A DNA stretch of 33,946 nucleotides. It comes from an uncultured Prevotella sp. (GTDB lineage Bacteria; Bacteroidota; Bacteroidia; Bacteroidales; Bacteroidaceae). The notes under the pieces are model-generated. The model was not told the origin of the DNA. It searched no databases and saw only the letters and a program-made list of their open reading frames with translations. The translations under genes were made by a program, and so were the position numbers. Location of the stretch: the NCBI GenBank assembly GCA_934230115.1, contig CAKQEI010000020.1:1-33946 (forward strand), in the 5' to 3' direction. Positions 16,105 to 26,603 of the stretch are shown piece by piece. Positions within the stretch are counted from its first letter, which is position 1. Each line of letters starts with the position of its first letter.

Positions 16105-16698
16105 TCACTTTATATTCAAGAAATTCTCAAGTATCTGTTCTCCTACTTTTCCACTCTTTTCGGGATGGAATTGGGTGGCATAGAAGTTATCCTTGTGCAG
16201 AGCCGCACTGAATGGTTGCACATAGGCGGCTGTTGCTATGGTATAGTCGCACAGAGGGGCATAATAGCTATGGACGAAATAGGCGAAATCGCCATCCTTC
16301 AAACCATTGAACAATGGCGACTTGAGATTGCTGATATTGTTCCAACCCATAGCGGGCACTTTCTCGTCGTGCTGCTTGGGCTCAAATTTCTTTATGTCTA
16401 CAGGGAATATACCAAGACAATCGGTATTATCCTCGTCTGAATGCCTGCACAAGAGTTGTTGTCCGATGCAGATGCCGAGAACCGGCTGCTTGAGATTGCA
16501 AATAACATTGTCAAGCCCATGCTCAAGAAGATATTTCATCGTCGTGCCTGCCGCTCCCTGTCCAGGGAAGATAATCCTGTCGGCACAGAGCAATATCTCG
16601 ACGTTATCGGTAACTATCGGATTGCATCCTACACGCTTTAGCGCATTTACTACAGAGCAGATGTTGCCGGCATTATACTTCAATATTGCTACTTGCAT
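16105..16698 (-). CDS. hisH: Imidazole glycerol phosphate synthase, glutamine amidotransferase subunit
   Basis: HisH (197 residues) hydrolyses glutamine and channels ammonia to HisF. The catalytic Cys is in LGICIGQQLLC, and the His/Glu pair is in TQFHPEKSG. RIIFPGQGAAGT forms the oxyanion-side loop. It is the first gene of the hisH-hisA-hisF-hisIE group. The remaining his genes (hisG, D, C, B) are not in this window. Confidence 0.97.
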   Translation of the reverse strand: MQVAILKYNAGNICSVVNALKRVGCNPIVTDNVEILLCADRIIFPGQGAAGTTMKYLLEHGLDNVICNLKQPVLGICIGQQLLCRHSDEDNTDCLGIFPVDIKKFEPKQHDEKVPAMGWNNISNLKSPLFNGLKDGDFAYFVHSYYAPLCDYTIATAAYVQPFSAALHKDNFYATQFHPEKSGKVGEQILENFLNIK

Positions 16699-16788
16699 GG
16701 GCTACTTGATATGTATATTGGTTACTAAATGCTGAGTGACTGGCCACATATTGTGGCTTAAACCACCCAAAAGTTCAACTTTCTGTGG

Positions 16789-16796
16789 CAAAGTTA
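16789..16796 (-). promoter_or_regulatory. Candidate -7 box (TAACTTTG) for the his group
   Basis: On the minus strand TAACTTTG matches the Bacteroidetes -7 box TAnnTTTG, ~90 bases upstream of hisH. No TTTG -33 box is found at the right distance. Between box and gene lies a small palindrome (GCCACA/TGTGGC near 16743-16757). The rest of the 278-base gap up to the ABC-F gene is AT-rich and shows nothing else. Confidence 0.45.
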
Positions 16797-16976
16797 CAAA
16801 TTTTCTTTCGTAATTATCTTATTTTGTCTTTTTTTAATAACAAAGGCGCAAAATATTGCATATTTACTCAATAAGTATAGCCTTAATGGCTAATTTGTAA
16901 CCTTTGTCTCGTTGATTTATCCCCTTGCAATTTGATTTCACCCTTGCGATTTAATTTACAGTTGCCAATTGTGTAT

Positions 16977-18935
<1,959 letters not shown>

Positions 18936-18993
18936 TTATCTTCTAAACAACTAAAAATGAATATCTTATAAGTTTATTTTCAAGTATGGGGTA

Positions 18994-19437
18994 CTATAGC
19001 GGACTCTTAAGGTCTATCATCCATTTTTCGTCCACTTTTCTCATTTCCACCTTATATGTTGCTTCGTTGCACATATAGCCCTTCTTGCCAATAGAGTCGC
19101 AACGAAGGAAGTTCTTGACAACAATGGTGGCTGTGGCTGAGTCGTCATCATCCGAGACATCGTCAATATCGCAATAGGCAGAGTCGGCTTGGGCATTCAG
19201 CACGTCGAGGTCTTCCTGCCGAATGTTTGCCGCACGGTATTCTATCCATTTCTCCGAGCCTTTGGTGCAAAGACTTGCCGCCTGTCGGTAACGGAGATTG
19301 AAATAATTCTGAGCGAACTGAAGTGCGCGTTTCTCGGCTGTGTCCTCGTCGTTGCCCGAGCACGAAACCGTTGAAACAAACGCAAGAGTAAGCCCTACCG
19401 CCAAAAATGTCTTCTGCAAATATTTTGTATGTATCAT
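18994..19437 (-). CDS. Small predicted lipoprotein (DUF4878-like)
   Basis: A 147-residue protein with a hydrophobic signal (FLAVGLTLAFVSTV) ending in SCSGNDEDT. The Cys is the likely lipidated residue, and the acidic residues right after it resemble the Bacteroidetes lipoprotein export signal that directs proteins to the cell surface. The mature part has RALQFAQNYFNLRYRQAA, an acidic DDVSDDDD stretch, and ends with VDEKWMIDLKSPL, a layout like DUF4878/NTF2-like small lipoproteins. Function unknown. It lies upstream of the ABC-F gene on the same strand and divergently from the pseudouridine synthase gene. Confidence 0.75.
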   Translation of the reverse strand: MIHTKYLQKTFLAVGLTLAFVSTVSCSGNDEDTAEKRALQFAQNYFNLRYRQAASLCTKGSEKWIEYRAANIRQEDLDVLNAQADSAYCDIDDVSDDDDSATATIVVKNFLRCDSIGKKGYMCNEATYKVEMRKVDEKWMIDLKSPL

Positions 19438-19540
19438 TTGTTGCTATGTTTCTTGAAATAAATCAGCTACAAAATTACAGAAAATTCCCTTTAGAAGAAA
19501 ATAATAAACGTAAATTCTATATGAAGTGTAAAATAATACG

Positions 19541-19548
19541 TAACTTTG
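19541..19548 (+). promoter_or_regulatory. Candidate -7 box (TAACTTTG) for the rluA-type gene
   Basis: TAACTTTG matches the Bacteroidetes -7 box and lies ~80 bases before the pseudouridine synthase start. A good TTTG -33 box is not seen. A weaker minus-strand TAATTTTG at 19470-19477 may serve the divergent lipoprotein gene. Confidence 0.45.
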
Positions 19549-19628
19549 CACTAATTATCACCTCAAAGAGGTAGTACAATCACTTAATTTGTTGAATAGA
19601 CAGAACAATAATTTAATTCACAAGCAAT

Positions 19629-20540
19629 ATGGCAAGACAAAATAACCAGAAGTTTTATACTACACAGGGTGGCGATTATGCCCAGTATCCTGTGAACGAT
19701 AGCAACAAGGCTCCGCTCCTTGAGTTCTTAATCAATAATGTGAGTGAGAGCCGCAACAAAATCAAGGCCACTTTGCAGGGCCGAGGTATAAAAGTGAACG
19801 GCAAAGTAGTAACTCAGTTTGACTTTCAGCTCAATGCTGGCGACAATGTTTCTATCAGCCGCCACAAGAACAACAATCTGTTCAAGAGCCGCTACGTGAA
19901 GATAGTCTATGAAGACCGCTGGATTGTAGTGGTCGAGAAGAACATAGGCATTCTCTCGATGGCAGCAGGCCATTCGTCGCTGAACGTGAAGTCGGTGCTC
20001 GACGATTATTTCCACAAGTCGCGTCAGAAATGCCGCGCTCATGTGGTTCATCGTCTCGACCGCGACACAAGCGGACTCATGATTTACGCCAAGGATATGG
20101 AGACAGAGCAGATTCTTGAGCACAACTGGCATCAGATTGTCTACGACCGACGCTATGTGGCTGTGGTGAGTGGAGAGATGGAGAGCGACGAGGGCACCAT
20201 AGCCAACTGGCTGAAGGACAACAAGGCTTACGTCACTTATTCTTCGCCAGTGGATAATGGTGGCAAATATGCTGTAACCCATTATCATGTGCTCAACCGC
20301 ACTACCGACCACTCGCTTGTAGAATACCGTCTTGAGACAGGCCGAAAGAACCAAATCCGTGTCCACTCTGCCGATATGGCACATCCCGTGTGTGGCGACA
20401 CTAAATATGGCAATGGCGACGACCCTTTGCATCGTCTCTGTCTTCATGCCTATATGCTTTGCTTCACTCACCCCATTACAGGCGAACGCATGGAGTTTGC
20501 AACACCAATCCCGACATCCTTCAGAAGCCTGTTTACATAA
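19629..20540 (+). CDS. RluA-family RNA pseudouridine synthase
   Basis: A 303-residue protein of the RluA family, which converts specific uridines in rRNA or tRNA to pseudouridine. An S4 RNA-binding domain lies at residues ~28-80 (IKATLQGRGIKVNGKVVT). The catalytic domain has the conserved HRLDRDTSGLMIYAK with the catalytic Asp, then GRKNQIRVHSADMAHPVCGD and LCLHAYMLCFTHP. The exact target site cannot be read from the sequence. It is the first gene of a two-gene plus-strand stretch. Confidence 0.93.
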   Translation: MARQNNQKFYTTQGGDYAQYPVNDSNKAPLLEFLINNVSESRNKIKATLQGRGIKVNGKVVTQFDFQLNAGDNVSISRHKNNNLFKSRYVKIVYEDRWIVVVEKNIGILSMAAGHSSLNVKSVLDDYFHKSRQKCRAHVVHRLDRDTSGLMIYAKDMETEQILEHNWHQIVYDRRYVAVVSGEMESDEGTIANWLKDNKAYVTYSSPVDNGGKYAVTHYHVLNRTTDHSLVEYRLETGRKNQIRVHSADMAHPVCGDTKYGNGDDPLHRLCLHAYMLCFTHPITGERMEFATPIPTSFRSLFT

Positions 20541-20676
20541 GGAAAACCAGGGGTGAATACATACAAGAAGGTGAATAAATTCATTTAACGTTTTTAACCT
20601 CTCTGTTTTCCTCGGCTCAGTGTCTTAGGCACATTATTTGTTATTTATAAAAATAGAAACAACAATATAATATAAT

Positions 20677-20684
20677 AAGGAGGA
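20677..20684 (+). promoter_or_regulatory. Strong Shine-Dalgarno for the J-domain gene
   Basis: AAGGAGGAAAG lies 6-8 bases before the ATG at 20692. This is a near-perfect anti-SD match in a window where most genes lack one, and it fixes the start codon. Confidence 0.7.
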
Positions 20685-20691
20685 AAGAATT

Positions 20692-21408
20692 ATGGCATTT
20701 ATAGATTACTATAAGATATTAGGTGTCGATCGCAACATTCCGCAAGACCAAGTGAGAGAGGCTTATCGCAAACGTGCTAAGCAATTTCACCCTGACCTTC
20801 ACCCTAACGACCCAAAAGCCAAGGCTAAGTTCCAGGCTCTGAATGAGGCCTATGACGTCATTTCCGACCCAGATAAGCGTAGCAAGTACGACCAATATGG
20901 CGAGAAATGGCGTGAGGCTGACGCTTATGCCAAAGCAGGCGGTGGAGCTGGTGGCAATGACAGCTACTTCTGGAGTAGCGGTGGCGCAAACGCAGGTGGC
21001 TCACCATTCGAAGGCTTCGACTTCTCTAACTTCAGTGGCGAGGGTGGCGGTTTCTCAAGCTTCTTCCAGGATTTGTTTGGCGCAAAGGCAGGCGGCAGGG
21101 CTCGTGGCTCACGCACACGCAGCACCATGCGCCAAAACTCTGGCGAGATGAACGCGAGTGTGAACATCGACCTCTACACTGCCTTGCTTGGTGGCGAGGT
21201 AATAATACAGCTTGGCAACGGACAGAAGATTAAGCTGAAGGTAAAGCCAGAGACTCAGAACGGCACTAAAGTGAGACTGAGGGGAAAGGGCTACGACCGT
21301 GGCGACGGAACAATGGGCGACCTTATCATCACCTACAACGTCACTCTGCCAACAAATCTGACAGATAGACAGAAGGAGCTGCTGAAACAGATGAGGGATT
21401 CTAAATAA
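20692..21408 (+). CDS. Short DnaJ/CbpA-like co-chaperone
   Basis: A 238-residue J-domain protein that should stimulate the ATPase of DnaK. The J domain (residues ~4-70) carries YYKILGVDRN, FHPDLHPNDP with the essential HPD, and SKYDQYGEKW. A Gly/Phe-rich linker follows (~78-140). Residues ~148-238 hold one C-terminal substrate-binding unit (IDLYTALLGGEV, VRLRGKGYDRGDGTMGDLI). The cysteine-rich zinc domain is absent, so it is CbpA-like (type B), and it is shorter than the ~300 residues typical of CbpA because only about one C-terminal unit is present. The ORF is intact from RBS to terminator. Confidence 0.9.
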   Translation: MAFIDYYKILGVDRNIPQDQVREAYRKRAKQFHPDLHPNDPKAKAKFQALNEAYDVISDPDKRSKYDQYGEKWREADAYAKAGGGAGGNDSYFWSSGGANAGGSPFEGFDFSNFSGEGGGFSSFFQDLFGAKAGGRARGSRTRSTMRQNSGEMNASVNIDLYTALLGGEVIIQLGNGQKIKLKVKPETQNGTKVRLRGKGYDRGDGTMGDLIITYNVTLPTNLTDRQKELLKQMRDSK

Positions 21409-21413
21409 ATTAT

Positions 21414-21463
21414 ATGAAAAAGGCTGAAAGCGACATTTGATTGTTGCTTTCAGCCTTTTTCAT
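21414..21463. terminator. Bidirectional terminator
   Basis: ATGAAAAAGGCTGAAAGC (21414-21431) and GCTTTCAGCCTTTTTCAT (21446-21463) are exact reverse complements, with a 14-base loop. The A/T runs in the stem give U-tracts in both directions. It separates the convergent J-domain gene and transporter gene. Confidence 0.9.
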
Positions 21464-21473
21464 ATTTCGAGAA

Positions 21474-23171
21474 TTATCCGCAGCAGAACAGCACTATCAG
21501 CTGAGCTGTGAAGATACGCAGGAACATACTCAATGGGTAAACGGTAGAATAGCCAATGGCAGGAGCCTCACGCGAGCAGACTGAGTTGGCGTAGGCCAAT
21601 GCTGGTGGGTCGGTGCAAGTACCGGCAAGCATACCCATGATAGTGAAGTAGTTGAACTTGAACTTCATTCGTGCAATAACACCTATGATGAGGATAGGAA
21701 TGATGGTTATCAAGAAACCAGTCATTACATACATCAAGCCGTCGCCCTCTACCACGGTGTCCCAGAAGTGGGCACCTGCCTTGACGCCTACGCTGGCAAG
21801 GAAGAGCACAAGGCCTATCTCGCGGAGCATCATGTTGGCAGAATTCGTGGTGTAGGTGTTGAGCTTCATGCGGTGGCCGTATCTGCCGATGAGGATGGCG
21901 ATGATGAGCGGACCGCCGGCGATACCGAGCTTCAATGGCACAGGCATACCTGGGATAGTGAAAGGAATGCTACCAAAGAGAATACCAACGATTATGCCTA
22001 TGAAGATGGTGGCGATGTTTGGAGCGTCGAGACGCTTGAGCGAGTTGCCCATAAGGTCGGCAATGCGGTTCACATTGTCGGTGGCACCAACCACAAGGAT
22101 TTTATCGCCCACCTGGAAGCGGTAGTTGCGCGAAGCAAACAAATCCATGCCCTGACGTGAGACGCGAGTGACTGTTACACCATAAACACTTGAGAAGTGC
22201 ATCTTGCCAAGCTCCTTGCCGTTCATCGACGGGTTGGTGATGACGATGCGCTTTGAGATAAGTGGCTGTGTGCTTGTGTCTTCCTCCCAAGTCTTGGCAA
22301 TCTCCGGACCGATGAACGCCTTGATAGCCTCGGCATCGACAGCGGCACAAACTACGAGCACCTCGTCGCCCATCTGGAACACGTCGTTAGAGCTGGGAAT
22401 GGAAACCTTGCCCTCGTGGAGCAAGCGTGAGAAAACAACGTCGCGGTTCAAGAACTCGTTAATCTGCTTAACAGTACGACCTGCGAGATAGGTGTTGTCC
22501 ACCTTGAGGTGCATCTGCAAAGGCTTGGTGTGGATGTTCTCGCCTTCCTCTTCGTTGAGCTCTTCTTCCTCCTCCTCAAGCTTGGTGCCTGTGATGAAGC
22601 GCACAGCGATTGTAGCTCCGATGATGCCAAGCACTCCGAGCGGATAGGCGCAAGCATAACCAGCGGCAATCTGCGGCACAGCTCCGTTTGAAGCCTTCCA
22701 CACCGACTCAAGAGCTTCGTTGGCAGCACCAAGACCCGGAGTGTTGGTCACGGCTCCATAGAGCGTGCCCACCATCATTGGCAGGTTTGTCTTGTCGTTG
22801 GTGTCGAAGAAGATGTAGTAGCAGGCAAACATCACAACCACATTGAGCAGTACCAATGATGTTGAGAGCAAGTTGAGCGTAACGCCACCCTTCTTGAAGC
22901 TCTCGAAAAAGCCGGGACCCACCTGCAGACCAATGCAGAACACGAACAAGATAAGTCCGAAGTCCTGAATAAAACTAAGAATGTTGGTAGGAGCGGTGAA
23001 GCCAATGTGGCCAGCCACGATACCAGCAAAGAGCACAAACGTTACTCCGAGCGAAATGCCTCCCACCTTAATCTTGCCCAACAGAATGCCGACGGCAATC
23101 ACTATTGAGTAGAGTAGGGCGATGTGGGCAATGGACTCGGAATTCGTGAATAAATTGATTATCCAATCCAT
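21474..23171 (-). CDS. AspT/YidE/YbjL-family putative transporter
   Basis: A 565-residue inner-membrane protein of the aspartate:alanine exchanger family. About five hydrophobic helices lie in each half (residues ~15-190 and ~390-565), with the AspT/YidE duplication signatures LSFIQDFGLILFVFCIGLQV and MMLREIGLVLFLASVGVKAG. Between the halves are two RCK_C/TrkA-C domains (~215-370; e.g. VLVVCAAVDAEAI, ILVVGATDNVNRI), which bind small regulatory ligands in other transporters. The substrate is unknown. The 5' leader contains a hairpin and possible small ORF shared with the gap after proS. It converges on the J-domain gene. Confidence 0.92.
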   Translation of the reverse strand: MDWIINLFTNSESIAHIALLYSIVIAVGILLGKIKVGGISLGVTFVLFAGIVAGHIGFTAPTNILSFIQDFGLILFVFCIGLQVGPGFFESFKKGGVTLNLLSTSLVLLNVVVMFACYYIFFDTNDKTNLPMMVGTLYGAVTNTPGLGAANEALESVWKASNGAVPQIAAGYACAYPLGVLGIIGATIAVRFITGTKLEEEEEELNEEEGENIHTKPLQMHLKVDNTYLAGRTVKQINEFLNRDVVFSRLLHEGKVSIPSSNDVFQMGDEVLVVCAAVDAEAIKAFIGPEIAKTWEEDTSTQPLISKRIVITNPSMNGKELGKMHFSSVYGVTVTRVSRQGMDLFASRNYRFQVGDKILVVGATDNVNRIADLMGNSLKRLDAPNIATIFIGIIVGILFGSIPFTIPGMPVPLKLGIAGGPLIIAILIGRYGHRMKLNTYTTNSANMMLREIGLVLFLASVGVKAGAHFWDTVVEGDGLMYVMTGFLITIIPILIIGVIARMKFKFNYFTIMGMLAGTCTDPPALAYANSVCSREAPAIGYSTVYPLSMFLRIFTAQLIVLFCCG

Positions 23172-23186
23172 TGTTGTTTGTTTAAA

Positions 23187-23282
23187 TTAGTATATATTAA
23201 TAATGTTAGCATTTCGGTAGATATATGATTGGATTTGGCGGGTGTAGCCAGATTTATTAGCTCCGGCTCCCGCCAAGTCCAT
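23187..23282 (-). CDS. Possible 31-residue small ORF between proS and the transporter
   Basis: An ATG at 23282 is preceded at about 7 bases by AGGAGAG, a good Shine-Dalgarno that is rare in this window. The frame runs 31 codons (starting MDLAGAGANKSGYTRQ) to TAA at 23187, ending 15 bases before the transporter ATG. The first half is GC-richer than the surroundings and coincides with a hairpin, so the open frame could be an accident of RNA structure. It may be a leader peptide or an independent small protein; I do not recognise a family. Confidence 0.35.
   Translation of the reverse strand: MDLAGAGANKSGYTRQIQSYIYRNANIINIY
23231..23280 (-). other. Structured leader hairpin upstream of the transporter gene
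   Basis: GGATTTGGCGGG (23231-23242) and CCCGCCAAGTCC (23269-23280) pair at 11 of 12 positions, with a nested AGCC/GGCT stem inside. On the minus strand no U-tract follows, so it is not a standard proS terminator. It begins at the small ORF's start codon. It could be a cis-regulatory RNA or an RNA-processing site. Confidence 0.5.
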
Positions 23283-23325
23283 ATATTCTCTCCTAATGAG
23301 ATTATTTTTCTTAATTAAAAAAGTA

Positions 23326-24807
23326 TTAATAGCTACGGGCGATGATCACGCGCTGAGTAGCAGGCTTGCCTGAAACCATGTCCACACCAGGAGTCTGCTC
23401 AAACATGAACGGCACGCAACGGATTGTTGCCTGGGTGTCTTCCTTAATCTTGGCCTCGGTCTCGGCTGTGCCGTCCCAGTGACAAAGGAAGAATCCGCCA
23501 TCCTTAACGCGCTCCTTGAACTCCTCGTAGTTGTCGCACTCGTAGATGTGGGCGTTGCGAAAGTCGAGAGCCTTCTTGAAAATGTTGTCCTGAATCTCGT
23601 CGAGCAAGTTCTCCACGTATGCTGCTATTCCCTCTATTGGACGCGACTCCTTCTCAAGAGTGTCGCGGCGCATCACCTCGATAGTTCCCTCCTCAAGGTC
23701 GCGAGCGCCAAGCACAAGGCGTACAGGCACACCCTTAAGCTCGTAGTCGGCAAACTTGAAGCCCGGACGCTTGTTCTCAGCGTCGTCATACTTCACGCTG
23801 ATGCCCTTAGAGCGGAGCTCGTTGATGATAGGAGTGAGCTTCTCGGTCACGGCATTCAGCTGCTCGGCATTCTTAGTTACAGGGATGATAACCACCTGTA
23901 TCGGGGCGAGCTTCGGAGGAAGCACGAGTCCGTTGTCGTCGGAGTGGGTCATGATGAGCGCACCGATAAGACGTGTAGAAACGCCCCATGATGTGGCCCA
24001 AACATACTCAGGCTTGTTCTCCTTGTTAAGGAAGGTCACGTCGAACGCCTTGGCGAAGTTCTGTCCAAGGAAGTGTGATGTGCCGCTCTGAAGGGCCTTG
24101 CCGTCCTGCATCATAGCCTCGATGGTATAGGTGTTCAAAGCACCGGCGAAACGCTCTGTCTCGCTCTTTACACCCTGAACCACAGGCACGGCCATCCATT
24201 TCTCAGCGAAGTCGGCATACACGTGGAGCATCTTCTGTGCTTCTGCCTCTGCCTCCTCGCGTGTGGCGTGGGCTGTGTGGCCCTCCTGCCAAAGGAACTC
24301 TGATGTGCGGAGGAACGGACGTGTGCGCATCTCCCAACGCATCACGTTGCACCACTGGTTGCACATCAAAGGCAGGTCGCGGTAAGAGTGAATCCAGTTC
24401 TTGTAGGTGTTCCAGATAATAGTCTCGGAAGTAGGACGCACGATGAGCTCCTCTTCGAGCTTTGCGGCTGGGTCTACCTCGATGCCGGTCTTGTCGTCGT
24501 TCACGCGCAAGCGGTAGTGGGTGACCACGGCACACTCCTTAGCAAAACCCTCTACGTGCTCAGCCTCGCGGCTGAAGAACGACTTGGGGATGAGGAGTGG
24601 GAAGTAGGCGTTCTGGGCACCTGTTTCCTTGAACATGAGGTCGAGCTGATGCTGCATCTTCTCCCAAATAGCATAGCCATAGGGCTTGATGACCATACAT
24701 CCGCGCACAGCAGACTGCTCTGCGAGATCAGCCTTGGCAACGATGTCGTTGTACCACTGGCTGTAGTTTTCTGAGCGTTTAGTCAGATGTTTTAATTCTT
24801 TTGCCAT
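23326..24807 (-). CDS. proS: Prolyl-tRNA synthetase (archaeal/eukaryotic type)
   Basis: A 493-residue class II ProRS that charges tRNA-Pro. It is the short type without the inserted editing domain of E. coli ProRS. Motif 1 region: [10 protein letters not shown]; motif 2: [20 protein letters not shown]; motif 3: [19 protein letters not shown]. The anticodon-binding domain follows ([11 protein letters not shown]), and the zinc-binding-like C-terminal extension ends RVIIARSY. The length is normal for this type. It is divergent from the OmpA-type lipoprotein gene. Confidence 0.97.
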   Translation of the reverse strand: MAKELKHLTKRSENYSQWYNDIVAKADLAEQSAVRGCMVIKPYGYAIWEKMQHQLDLMFKETGAQNAYFPLLIPKSFFSREAEHVEGFAKECAVVTHYRLRVNDDKTGIEVDPAAKLEEELIVRPTSETIIWNTYKNWIHSYRDLPLMCNQWCNVMRWEMRTRPFLRTSEFLWQEGHTAHATREEAEAEAQKMLHVYADFAEKWMAVPVVQGVKSETERFAGALNTYTIEAMMQDGKALQSGTSHFLGQNFAKAFDVTFLNKENKPEYVWATSWGVSTRLIGALIMTHSDDNGLVLPPKLAPIQVVIIPVTKNAEQLNAVTEKLTPIINELRSKGISVKYDDAENKRPGFKFADYELKGVPVRLVLGARDLEEGTIEVMRRDTLEKESRPIEGIAAYVENLLDEIQDNIFKKALDFRNAHIYECDNYEEFKERVKDGGFFLCHWDGTAETEAKIKEDTQATIRCVPFMFEQTPGVDMVSGKPATQRVIIARSY

Positions 24808-24872
24808 TATTACTAAAATTGAATTTATGTTCTTTCTTGTACAAAAATGTGTGTTACATCATTTTTGCACTG

Positions 24873-24880
24873 CAAAAATA
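24873..24880 (-). promoter_or_regulatory. Candidate -7 box (TATTTTTG) for proS
   Basis: On the minus strand TATTTTTG fits TAnnTTTG and lies ~66 bases upstream of the proS start. The -33 element is not visible. Confidence 0.3.
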
Positions 24881-24922
24881 CAAAAAAATGTTGTAATATA
24901 GCCACTCTACGAAAAAAACCAT

Positions 24923-24930
24923 TAACTTTG
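24923..24930 (+). promoter_or_regulatory. Candidate -7 box (TAACTTTG) for the OmpA-type lipoprotein gene
   Basis: TAACTTTG fits the Bacteroidetes -7 consensus, 64 bases before the chosen start at 24995. No TTTG is found at the proper -33 distance. Confidence 0.45.
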
Positions 24931-24994
24931 CAGATATAAATGCGTCGTGAAACGCAAAAAAGTAGTTTTTAACATAAATAATTACAGAAAAAAG

Positions 24995-25669
24995 ATGAAC
25001 AAAGTTAAAGGAATGACCTTGGCAATGGGTATGCTCGCCGTTGTCAGTTGCAGCACTAAGCAGGGTACAGGCTCTTTGATTGGTGCAGGTGGTGGTGCGC
25101 TTGTTGGTGGTATTATCGGTAAGCTTGCTGGCAATACAGCTGTTGGCGCTGCTATCGGCGGTGCAGTCGGTGCAGGCGCTGGTGCCATTATCGGTCATCA
25201 TATGGATAAGGTAGCCGAACAAGCTAAGCAGATAGAAAACGCGAAGGTGGAGAAGGTGACCGACTCCAACGGTCTGGAGGCTGTTAAGGTGACTTTCGAC
25301 TCTGGCATCCTCTTCGCCACAAATAAGGCCGACCTCAACGCCAACTCAAAGTCGGCTCTCGCCAACTTCTCTAAGACATTGCGCGAGAACAACCTTCTCT
25401 CGGTTGACATTTATGGCCATACCGACTCTACCGGCAACGATGGCATCAACATCCCTCTCAGCAACAAGCGTGCTCAGAGCGTTGAGTCATACTTGAAGAG
25501 CTGCGGCGTTTCTGCCTCTCAGTTCAAGAACGTCTCAGGCAAGGGCAGCTCTGAGCCTGTGGCCGACAACTCTACCGTTGAGGGTCGCAAGCAGAACCGC
25601 CGTGTGGAGGTTTACCTCTATGCAAGCCAGGCTATGGTTGATGCTGCCAACGCTGGCACACTCAAGTAA
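24995..25669 (+). CDS. OmpA-family outer-membrane lipoprotein with glycine zipper
   Basis: I choose the ATG at 24995 rather than the upstream in-frame ATG at 24947. It gives a clean lipoprotein signal MNKVKGMTLAMGMLAVVSCS, with Cys as the lipidated residue, and 224 residues. Residues ~25-70 form a glycine-zipper stretch (GSLIGAGGGALVGGIIGKLA, GAAIGGAVGAGAGAIIG) that may insert in or span a membrane. Residues ~100-215 are an OmpA-like peptidoglycan-binding domain with YGHTDSTGNDGINIPLSNKR, AQSVESYL and KQNRRVEVYL. It resembles YiaD/Pal-type proteins linking the outer membrane to peptidoglycan. A terminator-like hairpin follows. Confidence 0.92.
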   Translation: MNKVKGMTLAMGMLAVVSCSTKQGTGSLIGAGGGALVGGIIGKLAGNTAVGAAIGGAVGAGAGAIIGHHMDKVAEQAKQIENAKVEKVTDSNGLEAVKVTFDSGILFATNKADLNANSKSALANFSKTLRENNLLSVDIYGHTDSTGNDGINIPLSNKRAQSVESYLKSCGVSASQFKNVSGKGSSEPVADNSTVEGRKQNRRVEVYLYASQAMVDAANAGTLK

Positions 25670-25719
25670 GAGGCTTGCAAAATTTTAACAAGAGCTTTTG
25701 ATAGTTCAATAAAAAAAAG

Positions 25720-25776
25720 AATTAAGGTGGAGTGGGGCATATGGAAAATATGGCCTCCCTCTCTGCCTTAATTTTT
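25720..25776 (+). terminator. Terminator after the OmpA-type lipoprotein gene
   Basis: AATTAAGG (25720-25727) pairs with CCTTAATT (25766-25773), with further imperfect GGAG/CTCC pairing inside, and is followed by TTTTTTG. It ends just before the transglycosylase gene. Confidence 0.65.
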
Positions 25777-25787
25777 TGTGTTTTATA

Positions 25788-26537
25788 ATGTGTATGAAAT
25801 TAGGTATTGTATCCAAGATAGTAAAGTGGGCTTTGGCCTTGTTCTTTAGTTCTACAATCCTTGCGGTTGTGGCTTATAGGTTCGTCCCTGTTTATGTCAC
25901 TCCGCTCATGGTTATCCGCTGCTTCCAACAGGTGTCCGAAGGCAAGTCGATTAAGATGAAGCACCACTGGGTGTCGCTCGACAACATCTCGCCACATCTG
26001 CCCGTGGCTGTCATGGCGAGCGAGGACCAGCGATTCATCCTTCACCACGGTTTCGACTTCGATGCCATCGAGAAGGCGGCACGACGCAACCGTTCGGGCG
26101 CAGGCAACAAGTTGGGCGCAAGCACAATATCCCAGCAAACAGCCAAGAACGTGTTCCTATGGCCAGGACGCAGCTGGACACGAAAAGGCTTCGAGGTCTA
26201 CTTCACGGCACTCATCGAAATTCTTTGGGGCAAACACCGCATCATGGAGGTTTATCTCAATTCCATTGAGATGGGCGAGGGCATCTACGGAGCCGACGCC
26301 GTGGCAGAGCAGCACTTCGGCAAGACAGCCAACGAGCTCTCGCGTTCGGAATGTGCACTTATTGCAGCCACTTTGCCAAATCCGCGAAAGTTCGACAGCA
26401 GCAACCCCAGTGCCTATATGCGCGCGCGCCGCGGAAAGATTGAGCAGCAGATGAAGTTCATCCCCTCATTCCCACGCGAAGGCGAGGACTACGACCCAAA
26501 CACTACTTCGGGTGGTGTTTACCACCGCAAAAAATAG
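25788..26537 (+). CDS. mtgA: Monofunctional peptidoglycan transglycosylase
   Basis: MtgA polymerises lipid II into glycan strands at the periplasmic face of the inner membrane. The open frame begins with TTG at 25776, but ATG at 25788 or 25794 is more likely; from 25788 it is 249 residues. A transmembrane helix ([20 protein letters not shown]) anchors the GT51 domain, which has [14 protein letters not shown] with the catalytic Glu, [16 protein letters not shown], the second Glu in [20 protein letters not shown], and [15 protein letters not shown] [11 protein letters not shown]. There is no transpeptidase domain. It follows the OmpA-type lipoprotein gene, an envelope neighbour, past a terminator. 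Confidence 0.95.
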   Translation: MCMKLGIVSKIVKWALALFFSSTILAVVAYRFVPVYVTPLMVIRCFQQVSEGKSIKMKHHWVSLDNISPHLPVAVMASEDQRFILHHGFDFDAIEKAARRNRSGAGNKLGASTISQQTAKNVFLWPGRSWTRKGFEVYFTALIEILWGKHRIMEVYLNSIEMGEGIYGADAVAEQHFGKTANELSRSECALIAATLPNPRKFDSSNPSAYMRARRGKIEQQMKFIPSFPREGEDYDPNTTSGGVYHRKK

Positions 26538-26603
26538 CATTGGCACAATTGTACTTGAAAAATAAAACCTCACAAACCCTATACATAAAAGAATCATAAA
26601 GTT

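Noticed and set aside
16699..16976. Possible histidine attenuator before hisH
   Set aside because: No His-codon-rich leader peptide or terminator/antiterminator pair is visible; only a small palindrome.
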